DNA from: Tenacibaculum sp. MAR_2010_89
GTDB taxonomy: Bacteria > Bacteroidota > Bacteroidia > Flavobacteriales > Flavobacteriaceae
Reading direction: 5' to 3'
Assembly: GCF_900105985.1 (NCBI RefSeq)
Contig: NZ_FNUB01000005.1
Span: 3,038,001-3,102,000, forward strand
DNA length: 64,000 nucleotides
Both the position numbers and the translations under genes were made by a program. Positions 41,514 to 50,231 of this stretch are shown piece by piece. The notes beneath the pieces were generated by a model. The model worked only from the letters and a program-made list of their open reading frames with translations, searched no databases and was not told where the DNA came from. Each line of letters begins with the position of its first letter. Position 1 is the first letter of the stretch.

Positions 41514-43514
41514 TTAATCTTTTTGTAATAACATTATAATATGTGCAGCACTCCAACTAAAATTTTGAGCATTCAATCCTTTTCCAGTAATTGGATGATA
41601 GTTTTCTCTTATGGATTTACCTTTTTCTAAAACACCATTTGCTCCTTCTAAAATTTGCTTTGTTGCCTTATTAGCTTCATTTATAAACCCATAATTATGA
41701 AGCCCTTTTACTCCAAAATATGCTTGATCTAACCAATTCGGACCTCTCCAATATCCTTTTAAAGGATTAAATTTTTCATGGTCTGCACTCATAGTTTGAA
41801 ATGGTACTTTTGTATAAAATTTTGCAGGATTCATCATTTTATTTTTTATCTTTTCTGCTTGTTTTTGCGATGCTACTTTAGCCCAAAGCGGAGTCCACCC
41901 TTCACTTCCTTCACCTTTTATAAACTTTTCACCATCAATACTAGTGTCATAAAACCATCCTTCTTTTTCATCATAAAATTGTTGCTGTATCATTGCTTTT
42001 AACTGTTCAGCCTCTTTTAAAAAAATCGCTCTATCATCTTCTTTATTTTCTATTTTTGCTAATAATGCTAAATATTTTTTTTCAGCATATAAATAAGCAT
42101 TTAAATCAACACTTTCTTGATTTAAAGAATAAGCTCCTTCTGAATTTTTAAGAATTTTTGAGTTATCAAACCGAATTGCATTATCCATTCCACTTTCCCA
42201 TTTCGCTGCTACTAATGAACCATCAGTTGAACCATACTCGCAAAGTCCATCTTTATCATGATCTCTTTTGTTGTACCACCATTCATGGTATTTTTTAAGC
42301 TTTGGATACATTTCTTTTACAAACGATATATCCTTTTCTTTTTCGTATATTTTTACAACAGCCCAAGTAGCTAGTGGTGGTTTTGTATCTCTATAATTAT
42401 GTTTTTCTATAAGTGTATCTCTATATACGCAGTCAGCTACAAAACCATCATCATTTTGAAAATCAAACATTAATTTTATTTGTTTTTTAGCTAATTCAGT
42501 ATTGTAATATGACAATCCTACTGCATGTTTCCATGAATCCCAAGACCAAAAACCATTAAACCATTTATAGTGATAACTAGGAAACAATCCTTCATGCTTT
42601 ATTTCGCCAGCAGGTATTCGCCAATTATTTTGTAATGTTAACTGCGCTTTTGCTAAAACTTGGGTATATTTACCTTCTTTAAAAGTTGTTTTCTTGTTAG
42701 CTATTAAGCTTTTTAACTCCTTTAATTTCTCACTTTTCCTTTCTTTTAATATAGTATCGAAGTCTATTGCTTTAATTGATTTTAGTTCATTATTCCAATC
42801 ATATTCAGGAAAAATAAATGTTTGAGATATGCTATACTCTTTTACTTCTTTTGGCTTTATACTCACCACGTTTTTTGCCTGATAATGTAAACTATCAACT
42901 AATTTTACAATAACCTTATCAGGAAATTTCAAATATCCTTTTGCTTTAGATTTTACTGAATTAATTTTTAAAATTTTATCTTCTAATTCAAAAGACAATC
43001 CATCTGCAAAAACTGGAGAATGTCCCCAAATAAGTTCTAGTTTAATATTTTTATTTGAGGTATTTTTTATCGAAGTTTTAATAAGTGCCGTATGACCATT
43101 TTTATACACCAGTTTTTGAGAAACTTCAAGGTTCTTATTTTTATAATCTTGTTCTAAATGACTAGCATAGCTTTTTGAGTTATTTTTTTGTAAAGCAATA
43201 GGAAAATCATTTTTTTCAATAATATTTAAATCTACAAATGAAGTAGTTAGCCAAACACCATTTTGTTGTGTCATTAAAAAAGGGCCAGAAAAACCTATTG
43301 ACTCTCCTACGTTTTCATGAAAACTATATCCAAACCATGCCCCTTGATCAGAAAAAATTAATCCTTTTTTATCAAATTTTTCTTGTGGTGAAAAAGTGTA
43401 ATCAAGAATATTTGAATACTCATTTAACTTTATTTTCTTTCCATTCTTACTGTTTTGTTTACAGCTAAACAACACAATAGATAAAACTAATATTATATTT
43501 ATTTTTTTAACCAT
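41514..43514 (-). CDS. GH63-like (alpha/alpha)6-barrel glycosidase, lipoprotein
   Basis: 666 residues, lipobox LFSC (Cys18). A beta-sandwich N-terminal part (to about residue 270) precedes an (alpha/alpha)6 barrel with GFWSWDSWKHAVGL, which holds the probable acid Asp, DGLCEYGSTDGS, ESGMDNAIRFD, and YWRGPNWLDQAY near the C-terminus. These are features of the GH63/trehalase-like MGH1 clan; GH63 enzymes include alpha-1,2-glucosidases. It overlaps the galM-like gene by 8 bases and ends 1 base before the fusion gene. It may remove the outer glucose from a Glc-Gal unit before GH2 acts. GH37 or a mannosylglycerate hydrolase are alternatives. Confidence 0.7.
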   Translation of the reverse strand: MVKKINIILVLSIVLFSCKQNSKNGKKIKLNEYSNILDYTFSPQEKFDKKGLIFSDQGAWFGYSFHENVGESIGFSGPFLMTQQNGVWLTTSFVDLNIIEKNDFPIALQKNNSKSYASHLEQDYKNKNLEVSQKLVYKNGHTALIKTSIKNTSNKNIKLELIWGHSPVFADGLSFELEDKILKINSVKSKAKGYLKFPDKVIVKLVDSLHYQAKNVVSIKPKEVKEYSISQTFIFPEYDWNNELKSIKAIDFDTILKERKSEKLKELKSLIANKKTTFKEGKYTQVLAKAQLTLQNNWRIPAGEIKHEGLFPSYHYKWFNGFWSWDSWKHAVGLSYYNTELAKKQIKLMFDFQNDDGFVADCVYRDTLIEKHNYRDTKPPLATWAVVKIYEKEKDISFVKEMYPKLKKYHEWWYNKRDHDKDGLCEYGSTDGSLVAAKWESGMDNAIRFDNSKILKNSEGAYSLNQESVDLNAYLYAEKKYLALLAKIENKEDDRAIFLKEAEQLKAMIQQQFYDEKEGWFYDTSIDGEKFIKGEGSEGWTPLWAKVASQKQAEKIKNKMMNPAKFYTKVPFQTMSADHEKFNPLKGYWRGPNWLDQAYFGVKGLHNYGFINEANKATKQILEGANGVLEKGKSIRENYHPITGKGLNAQNFSWSAAHIIMLLQKD

Positions 43515-44382
43515 TCTGTAATTGAATTGTCCATTTAATGTTAAATGTTTCTTGTGAGCTGAGTTCTTTTAAACCTATTTTGTTATTAAAACTATTTGCG
43601 ATACCTGTTACAGGTTCAATAGCAATATAATTTTCTATTTCTGAAGTATACACTTGTAAAAAATTATTGTTATTGGATGATTTAACATCTATACTATAGT
43701 TGGATGTTATCAAGGATGCCTTTCCATTTTTAAGTTCATAGCAATTATCTCGTTTTTGATTACCTATCAAAAAATTTTGTTTCCCATCTAAATCTTTCAT
43801 AGCAATTGGTATCATTTTTTCATTGTGTACTATTATGCTTTTACTATCAAACTTCAATAAACTATCTTTTCTGTTTTCTGTATAAAAATAAGGATGCCAT
43901 CCAATTGTAAAAGGAAAAGATTTATCGTCCTCATTTTTTACATAAACATCTAATGTTATTTTATCTTTATAAAGTGTATATATAAGTTCAACCGAATAAT
44001 CATAAGGAAACCCTATTACTTTTTCTTTACTGATGTACAGGAGTTTTACACTTACATTATCTGCCGTTATTCTCCTCTTGATTTCAGTAAACTTTTTATT
44101 ATATAACAATCCATGTATGGCTTCTGAACCATGGCTATTATCAAACGTATACTTTTCTTTTTTATAAATATATTCACCTTTAAAAATTCTATTCACAAAA
44201 GGAAATAAAACAGCTGAAGCATAAGACTTAAGATAGGGTTCTTCCTTTGAAAAATCATTAATTATTTCTTTTCCATTAAGTAATAACTTCGTTAAAGCAC
44301 CTCCATTACACAGTGAAATATCTGCTTTAGAATTACCAAGTTCTAAGTGAATTAAATTTGTATTGTTATTTTTCAACTCCAA
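43507..44382 (-). CDS. galM: Aldose 1-epimerase (galactose mutarotase family)
   Basis: 291 residues. Beta-sandwich epimerase with HGLLYNKKF (catalytic-site His), GWHPYFYTE (second His) and the C-terminal YIAIEPVTG whose Glu is the catalytic base. It interconverts the alpha and beta anomers of galactose or a related sugar, supplying alpha-galactose to GalK. No signal peptide, so cytoplasmic. It follows the regulator gene by 3 bases and overlaps the glycosidase gene by 8. Confidence 0.88.
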   Translation of the reverse strand: MELKNNNTNLIHLELGNSKADISLCNGGALTKLLLNGKEIINDFSKEEPYLKSYASAVLFPFVNRIFKGEYIYKKEKYTFDNSHGSEAIHGLLYNKKFTEIKRRITADNVSVKLLYISKEKVIGFPYDYSVELIYTLYKDKITLDVYVKNEDDKSFPFTIGWHPYFYTENRKDSLLKFDSKSIIVHNEKMIPIAMKDLDGKQNFLIGNQKRDNCYELKNGKASLITSNYSIDVKSSNNNNFLQVYTSEIENYIAIEPVTGIANSFNNKIGLKELSSQETFNIKWTIQLQNG

Positions 44383-44385
44383 TAT

Positions 44386-45381
44386 TTATAAAGATTTTCT
44401 AAGTATTAAATTATAAGGGTTTGCTATTTTTACTTTTTCATTATTAATTATCATTGATGCTAATCTTTCTCCCATACCTTCAAAATCTGTAGATATAGTT
44501 GTAATACCACCTTCTACAATCTCTTTTAATAATGTATCATTATATGAAATAACCCCAATATCTTTAGATATTTCAAATTGACTTTCTTTGCACTCTTTTA
44601 TTATTCTAATTAAATTTCTATCATCAGGAATTATATATACATCTCCATTGCAAATTTTGTAATCATTTAAAGTTTTAATACACTTACCAGTAACATTATA
44701 ATCATTACAGAATTTTTGAAAACCAAGTAGCAACCCATCTGGTTGTTTTTCTTTGTCAAAAAGAAAAATTAATTGCTTATACTTTTTAAGTAAATGTTTA
44801 CACCCTACCAATCCTTTATAAATATCCTTTTCAAAATCTTGAAATATTGAAGGATATTCCGAAATCTCTTCTTTTGTTTGATCTAAAATATATACTTTAT
44901 CTTTTGGTAACCTTTCCAAAACACTATTAAGATTATTTAACTTAGCAGGCATCACAACATAATAATTATACTTTCCTAGATTATCAAAAATTAGCTTTTG
45001 AAAAACATCATAATTAAAATGATGAAAGAAAATATCTACCTCAATGTTATTTCCTAATTTGTTTAAAAAGGAATTATATAAATCTTCTTTAAAAGCATTT
45101 AACTCATCGAAAAGTAAAAATATTTTTTGACGAATATTAATACTCTCACTATTTATATAATACCCCTTACCTGGTATTGATTGTACTATCCCTCTTGCTT
45201 TTAAATCACCGTAAGCCAACAATACTGTATCTCTTGAAACTGAAAGCTCTTTTTTAGTTTCTCCTATAGAAGGAAGTTTATCTCCTTTTTTATAAGTACC
45301 ATTAAGTATAGCCTCTTCAATAGACTTTATAATTTGTTTATACTTTGGTAATCCTACTTTATCTTTTATACTAATCTTCAC
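44386..45381 (-). CDS. GntR-type regulator with a LacI-like sugar-sensing domain
   Basis: 331 residues. The N-terminal GntR winged helix (LPKYKQIIKSIEEAILNGTY, KLPSIGETKKELSVSRDTVLLAYGDL) is joined to a type-1 periplasmic-binding fold of about 250 residues (VVMPAKLNN, VGCKHLLKKYKQLIFLF, DIGVISYNDTLLKEI). This AraR-like layout usually represses sugar genes until the sugar binds. It is the first gene of the operon, so it probably controls its own synthesis. The effector is likely a galactose derivative or the glycosylated amino acid. Confidence 0.85.
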   Translation of the reverse strand: MKISIKDKVGLPKYKQIIKSIEEAILNGTYKKGDKLPSIGETKKELSVSRDTVLLAYGDLKARGIVQSIPGKGYYINSESINIRQKIFLLFDELNAFKEDLYNSFLNKLGNNIEVDIFFHHFNYDVFQKLIFDNLGKYNYYVVMPAKLNNLNSVLERLPKDKVYILDQTKEEISEYPSIFQDFEKDIYKGLVGCKHLLKKYKQLIFLFDKEKQPDGLLLGFQKFCNDYNVTGKCIKTLNDYKICNGDVYIIPDDRNLIRIIKECKESQFEISKDIGVISYNDTLLKEIVEGGITTISTDFEGMGERLASMIINNEKVKIANPYNLILRKSL

Positions 45382-45399
45382 TCTACGAATATATTAAAT

Positions 45400-45428
45400 A
45401 AAAAACCAACTAGTAGGTACTAGTTGGT
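45400..45428 (-). terminator. Intrinsic terminator after the hydroxyproline genes
   Basis: Perfect 10-bp inverted repeat ACCAACTAGT/ACTAGTTGGT (45405-45414 with 45419-45428). On the minus strand it is followed by TTTTTT, 34 bases after the racemase-family stop. It lies just upstream of the regulator gene, so a second role as operator is possible. Confidence 0.75.
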
Positions 45429-45461
45429 ATTTTATAAAAAAATTATACATTCAAAAATATG

Positions 45462-46529
45462 TTACCTAAATACAAATCCTTTTTTCATAGGGTCTTGAGG
45501 GTCAATAATAAAATTTTGTTTTCCAGTTATATGTGCAGTTCCTTCTACTTGAGGTATTACAGCTTTAACAGTTCCATAATCTTCTTCTGAAACTACCGAT
45601 CCTTTAAATACTGAACCAGTTATACTTTCAATACTCATAGTATCACCAAACCCTATTTCTTTTCTTTTTTTATGTATAGCCATCCTCCCTGACACTCCTG
45701 AACCTGTAGGGCAACGATCTACTTCACCTTCTGCAAAAATGCAAACGTTTTTACTATCAACTCCTGAAGATTGTTTCGTATTATCTATAAAAATGGTTCC
45801 GTATAAAAAACTTAAATCACTTTCAAACGGATGTAAAATTTCTTTATCAACTTCCATTACAGCATGCTTTATATCCATTCCTTTCGCTATTAATTCTCTG
45901 TATGATTTTGGAGTTAAATCAAAATCAAAATTATTTTTAGCCATATCAACATAAGCGTAAAATGCACCACCGTAAGCTAAATCATAAGTCACTGGTCCTA
46001 TCCCATCTAAAATAACCTCTCTATCCAAACCAACTACAAAGCTTGGAACACAATGAAAGCGTACTCCAGTTACTTTTCCGTTTTTAACATTTGCATAAGA
46101 TGTTATTCTTCCACAAGGAGCATCTATTTTTAAAATGTTATCTCCCTCCTTTATGGGTATCCAATTCATTTCTATTGCTAATGTTGAAATTGCAATAATT
46201 GCATGTCCACACATAGTAGAATATCCTTCATTATGTAAAAAAATCACACCAAAATCGCCATCATCATCATTTGGTGGTAACAAAATACAACCATACATAT
46301 CGGCATGTCCTCTAGGTTCAAACATCAATGCTGTACGCAAATAATCATAATTATCTTTACAATAACGTCTATATTCTAATACATTGTCCCCTTTCAATTC
46401 AGGAAAACCATCTACAATTACCCGTAAAGGTTCACCTCCAGTATGCATATCAATAGTTTTAATTTGCATCCAATTTTCTGGTACACTAAATTCAGTATTT
46501 TTTAAAATATTTTGATATGTATTACTCAT
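45462..46529 (-). CDS. Trans-3-hydroxy-L-proline dehydratase (proline racemase family)
   Basis: 355 residues of the proline racemase fold. The first active-site residue is C107 (STMCGHA). The second position, Cys in proline racemase and hydroxyproline 2-epimerase (DRSPCGTG), is T275 here (DRCPTGSG). The Cys/Thr pair is the known mark of trans-3-hydroxy-L-proline dehydratase, which forms pyrroline-2-carboxylate. The gene overlaps by 8 bases the upstream reductase gene that would reduce this product to proline. 3-Hydroxyproline occurs mainly in collagens. Cytoplasmic. Confidence 0.88.
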   Translation of the reverse strand: MSNTYQNILKNTEFSVPENWMQIKTIDMHTGGEPLRVIVDGFPELKGDNVLEYRRYCKDNYDYLRTALMFEPRGHADMYGCILLPPNDDDGDFGVIFLHNEGYSTMCGHAIIAISTLAIEMNWIPIKEGDNILKIDAPCGRITSYANVKNGKVTGVRFHCVPSFVVGLDREVILDGIGPVTYDLAYGGAFYAYVDMAKNNFDFDLTPKSYRELIAKGMDIKHAVMEVDKEILHPFESDLSFLYGTIFIDNTKQSSGVDSKNVCIFAEGEVDRCPTGSGVSGRMAIHKKRKEIGFGDTMSIESITGSVFKGSVVSEEDYGTVKAVIPQVEGTAHITGKQNFIIDPQDPMKKGFVFR

Positions 46530-47481
46530 TGGTATATTTTTTATAATAATAATTAGCAGCTGTTAAATCTTCTAACGCATGACCTACAGATTTGAAAAAA
46601 GTAATTTCACTTGAAGATACTCTACCTTCTTTTTTATCTGTACATAATTCAAATAAATCAGCCTTCACCTCTTCTTCTTTTAAAATACCTCTATGTAATG
46701 GAATTAATATATCTCCACTTTCTTTTAACCCTCCTTGATAAGTATCTACAAAAATTGATGACTTTTTAACCGCCTCATCATCAGCTTCTCTTGTATCCTT
46801 TTTATAAGCACCTACCAAATCTACATGCTGACCTTCTTTTAAGTATTTTCCTAAAACCAAAGGCTTAGGAGATAATGTTGCACTAGATATGATATCAACT
46901 TCTGAAATTTTATCTTCTATATTTTTAACAGGAACACTTATGTAATTCTCTCCTTTTAATTGGTCACAAATTCTTATTGCTTTTTCATAATTACGCCCCC
47001 AAACATAAACTTTTTCAATAGCACGTACCGATGCGTGCGCTTTAATCAAATTCACAGATAATGCACCAGTACCTATCATCAATAAACTTTTAGAATCTTT
47101 TCTTGACAGAAATGATGACGCTAAAGCTGAAGCTGCTGCTGTTCTTTTAACCGTTAAACTCTTGGCTTCTAAAATAGCTTTTATGCTTCCTTTTATGGCA
47201 TCTAAATAAATATAAGTTCCTTGTATTGATGGCATATTAAACTGTCCATTTTCTGGACTTACTGTTACTATTTTAACTCCTGCATTCTTACTGGGATTCC
47301 AAGCAGGCATTAACAATAATGTTGAGTCAGATTTCAATTCAGGATTTGGAAAATCATGATGGTGCCTTATAGGCACTATTATCTCATTACAAGAAAACAT
47401 TTTTTTTAACTCGTTTACTAACTCTAAAAACACTGTATTTTGCTCAATAAACGTGTCTGATATTTGTAGAATTTCATTCAT
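46522..47481 (-). CDS. Ornithine-cyclodeaminase-family protein, probable pyrroline-2-carboxylate reductase
   Basis: 319 residues of the mu-crystallin/ornithine cyclodeaminase superfamily. NAD(P)-binding GTGALSVNLIKAHASV at about 138-153, preceded by RTAAASALASSFL, and followed by VDLVGAYKKDTREAD. Some family members reduce pyrroline-2-carboxylate to L-proline and sit with trans-3-hydroxyproline dehydratase genes, exactly as here (8-base overlap). True ornithine cyclodeaminase is less likely in this context. Confidence 0.85.
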   Translation of the reverse strand: MNEILQISDTFIEQNTVFLELVNELKKMFSCNEIIVPIRHHHDFPNPELKSDSTLLLMPAWNPSKNAGVKIVTVSPENGQFNMPSIQGTYIYLDAIKGSIKAILEAKSLTVKRTAAASALASSFLSRKDSKSLLMIGTGALSVNLIKAHASVRAIEKVYVWGRNYEKAIRICDQLKGENYISVPVKNIEDKISEVDIISSATLSPKPLVLGKYLKEGQHVDLVGAYKKDTREADDEAVKKSSIFVDTYQGGLKESGDILIPLHRGILKEEEVKADLFELCTDKKEGRVSSSEITFFKSVGHALEDLTAANYYYKKYTNE

Positions 47482-47570
47482 GATACTAAAAGTATTAAAT
47501 TCTTAAAAACTACATTCAATATTACCATAATAAAGAATAATATTATACAAACTATAGCTAAAATAGTATC

Positions 47571-47593
47571 ACTAGCTATTTCTGAGAGCTAGT
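47571..47593. promoter_or_regulatory. Inverted repeat in the divergent region between the hydroxyproline and peptidase genes
   Basis: ACTAGCT and AGCTAGT arms (7 bp, 9-base spacer) lie next to a near -7 box (TATCTTTA, 47593-47600, one mismatch to TAnnTTTG) ahead of the S37 gene. The arms resemble the ACTAG/CTAGT core of the repeat at 45405-45428, so a shared regulator is conceivable. Confidence 0.35.
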
Positions 47594-47618
47594 ATCTTTA
47601 TGTTATAAATTATTTTTT

Positions 47619-48944
47619 ATGAAACATCTTAGAAATACAATTGCATTCGTTTTTTTAGCCTTTATTAGTTTAGCATGTAAATCTTCAAAAGAAGATATTA
47701 AAGTTCAAAATTTTAAAACTCAATTACAAACTTTATTTCCAAAAGCTGAAATTGATTCTATAGCAAGTAAAGATCATTTTAGTGAATCATATAGAGTTAT
47801 TTTAGATCAAAACCTCAATCCTAAAAATCCTTCAGAAGGGACTTTTAAGCATTATATATATGTTTCACATAGTGCTTATACTAATCCTACTGTTTTAATC
47901 ACTGATGGTTATGCTTCATATAATAGAACTAGTGAAATAAGTAAAGTATTTAAAGGAAATCAAATTATTGTAGAGTATCGTATGTATGGTAAATCAAGAC
48001 CAGAACCACTTCCTTGGAAACACTTAACAAACGATAATGCTATTGAAGATTACCATAATCTTGTTACCAAACTTAAAACTTTGTACAAAGGCAAATGGAT
48101 TTCTTCAGGAATTAGTAAAGGAGGAGAAACTACGTTAATTTACAAATCAAAATATCCAAACGATATTGATGTTGCTGTTCCTTATGTTGCTCCTATGATT
48201 AATGGATTAGAAGACCAACGTACTACTAATTTAATTAACTCTGTTGGAAGCTCTGAATGTAGAGACAAGATTAAAAACCTACAAAGAAAAGTTTTAAAAA
48301 ATAGAACAAAAGCACTTGATGCTTTTAAGGAAATTGCAGCTAAGAATAATTTACAATTTAACGAGGTTCCACATGAAGAAGCTTTAGAATATGCTGTTTT
48401 AGAGTTTCCTTTTTCATTCTGGCAATGGAGAGGCGGTAACTGTGAAGAAATTCCTTCAATTGATGCGCCTATTAAAGATTTAGTAAACTACATACATAAA
48501 GCTGTGGGTATTGGATTTTATTCAGATAAAGGTTATAAGAAATATCTTCCTTCATTTTATCAGCACATGAGAGAATTAGGATATTATGGGTTTGATTTTG
48601 CCCCTGTAAAAGATTTACTAAAAGTAGTTACAAGTACCTCTAACAAAAGATTTGCTCCTAAAGATGTAGATCTAACTTACAATTCAAAATATATTAAGGA
48701 TGTTAGAAACTATGCTGAAAATAAAGGTAATAATATTTTATATATTTATGGAGCATACGACCCTTGGGGTGCATGTGCACCAACTCCAAAGCCAGAAGTT
48801 GATGCCCTTAAAATGGTTTTAGCTAACTCAGATCATAGCACTAGAATTAAACATTTTTCTAAAAAAGATCAAGATAAAATATATGCTAAACTTCAAAGTT
48901 GGTTAGGTGAAAAAACACAGATTTATAAATTATACAATAATTAA
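47619..48944 (+). CDS. S37-family (prolyl tripeptidyl-aminopeptidase-like) lipoprotein peptidase
   Basis: 441 residues. Lipobox SLAC (Cys20). Alpha/beta-hydrolase triad: S166 in the S37 motif GISKGGET, D381 in YGAYDPWGA, H406 in SDHSTR. S37 enzymes of Streptomyces release tripeptides ending in proline from peptide N-termini. A cell-surface or periplasmic enzyme of this kind suits Gly-Pro-X repeats. It is followed 12 bases later by an Xaa-Pro peptidase gene and is divergent from the hydroxyproline genes. S28 is the alternative family. Confidence 0.78.
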   Translation: MKHLRNTIAFVFLAFISLACKSSKEDIKVQNFKTQLQTLFPKAEIDSIASKDHFSESYRVILDQNLNPKNPSEGTFKHYIYVSHSAYTNPTVLITDGYASYNRTSEISKVFKGNQIIVEYRMYGKSRPEPLPWKHLTNDNAIEDYHNLVTKLKTLYKGKWISSGISKGGETTLIYKSKYPNDIDVAVPYVAPMINGLEDQRTTNLINSVGSSECRDKIKNLQRKVLKNRTKALDAFKEIAAKNNLQFNEVPHEEALEYAVLEFPFSFWQWRGGNCEEIPSIDAPIKDLVNYIHKAVGIGFYSDKGYKKYLPSFYQHMRELGYYGFDFAPVKDLLKVVTSTSNKRFAPKDVDLTYNSKYIKDVRNYAENKGNNILYIYGAYDPWGACAPTPKPEVDALKMVLANSDHSTRIKHFSKKDQDKIYAKLQSWLGEKTQIYKLYNN

Positions 48945-48956
48945 ACAACAAACCAA

Positions 48957-50165
48957 ATGATTGGAATTGGAGGTTCAACAATAGCTGAAGAATTAGCAAA
49001 AATAAAACCCAATATTAATGATATTCAACCAATACAAAAGGAAGAATTTCAACAACGTATACAAAAAGCTTCAAGCTTATTAAAGAAGATGAATGCCCAA
49101 GCCATGTATTTACATGCTGGTACTAACTTATTTTATTTCACTGGTACTAAATGGAACTCTAGTGAACGTATGGTAGGTGCTATTTTATTTTCAAATGGAG
49201 ATATAGAATATATAGCTCCTAAATTTGAAGAGGGTACTATTCTAGACTTTATGCTTATTCAAGGAAAAGTACAATGCTGGGAGGAACATGAAAGCCCATA
49301 TGAGCTATTTATAGCTTTATTGGAAAAAAGAAATATTAACGGTGGAACAGTTTTTATAGACGAAGCTACTCCTTTTTTTGTTTCTAATGGTATTTCTAAA
49401 CTTACAACAAGTTACAATTTTGAAGATGCTAAAACTATTACTGCTTCTTGTAGAATGGTAAAATCTAAAGCCGAAATAGCTATTATTCAACGTGCAATGG
49501 ATATAACTTTAGAAGTTCAAAAAGCAACTGCACGAATTTTACATATAGGAATCAGTACAAAAGAAGTTACAGAGTTTATCCACGAGGCACATAAGCGCTA
49601 CGGCATACCTTCTGGTTCTTATTTTTGTATAGTTCTTTTTGGAGTAGATTCTTCTTTTCCTCATGGTGTAAAAACCCCGAAAGATTTAGAAGAAAATGAA
49701 ATTGTTTTAGTGGATACTGGATGCCAATTACATGATTACATTTCAGACATTACTAGAACATATGTTTTTGGTACTCCTACTAACAAACAACGTGAAATAT
49801 GGAATATTGAAAAAGAAACTCAACTAGCAGCTTTTAATGCCGCTCAAATTGGTAATTCTTGCGCTTCTATTGACAAAGCTTCCAGAGCTGTGTTAGAAAA
49901 TAATAAATTAGGTCCAAATTACAAGTTACCTGGACTTCCACATAGAACGGGACATGGAATTGGTCTAGATATTCATGAATGGCCATATATTGTTAGTAAC
50001 GATTCAACTATTTTAGAACCAGGAATGTGCTTTAGTAATGAACCTATGATTTGTGTTCCTAGAGAGTTTGGAATTCGACATGAAGATCATATTTACATGA
50101 CAGAAAGTGGTCCTAAATGGTTTACAAAACCAATGCTTTCTATAGATAATCCGTTTGGAGAGTAA
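48957..50165 (+). CDS. M24-family Xaa-Pro peptidase (prolidase/aminopeptidase P type)
   Basis: 402 residues: one creatinase-like N-terminal domain plus a pita-bread domain. All dinuclear metal ligands are present: D253 (VDTG), D264 (SDITRTY), H333 (GTGHGIG-like TGHGIGLDIH), E362 (NEPMI) and E376 (RHEDHI). No signal peptide, so cytoplasmic; it would split Xaa-Pro or Xaa-Hyp dipeptides or remove the residue before proline. Co-transcribed with the S37 peptidase (12-base gap), a natural two-step route for proline-rich peptides. Confidence 0.88.
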   Translation: MIGIGGSTIAEELAKIKPNINDIQPIQKEEFQQRIQKASSLLKKMNAQAMYLHAGTNLFYFTGTKWNSSERMVGAILFSNGDIEYIAPKFEEGTILDFMLIQGKVQCWEEHESPYELFIALLEKRNINGGTVFIDEATPFFVSNGISKLTTSYNFEDAKTITASCRMVKSKAEIAIIQRAMDITLEVQKATARILHIGISTKEVTEFIHEAHKRYGIPSGSYFCIVLFGVDSSFPHGVKTPKDLEENEIVLVDTGCQLHDYISDITRTYVFGTPTNKQREIWNIEKETQLAAFNAAQIGNSCASIDKASRAVLENNKLGPNYKLPGLPHRTGHGIGLDIHEWPYIVSNDSTILEPGMCFSNEPMICVPREFGIRHEDHIYMTESGPKWFTKPMLSIDNPFGE

Positions 50166-50177
50166 TAACACTTATAT

Positions 50178-50209
50178 AAAAAAGGCTCCCCTCTATGGGT
50201 AGCCTTTTT
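50178..50209 (+). terminator. Intrinsic terminator between convergent operons
   Basis: 13-bp stem with one central mismatch (50178-50190 with 50197-50209), A-run on the left and T-run on the right, so it can serve both the peptidase operon and the DUF6029 operon. Confidence 0.8.
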
Positions 50210-50231
50210 AATTTATATCACATTTATATGA

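Noticed and set aside
45405..45428. Inverted repeat read only as a GntR operator
   Set aside because: Six Ts follow it on the minus strand 34 bases after a stop, so a terminator is the simpler reading; a double role is kept only as a low-interest idea.
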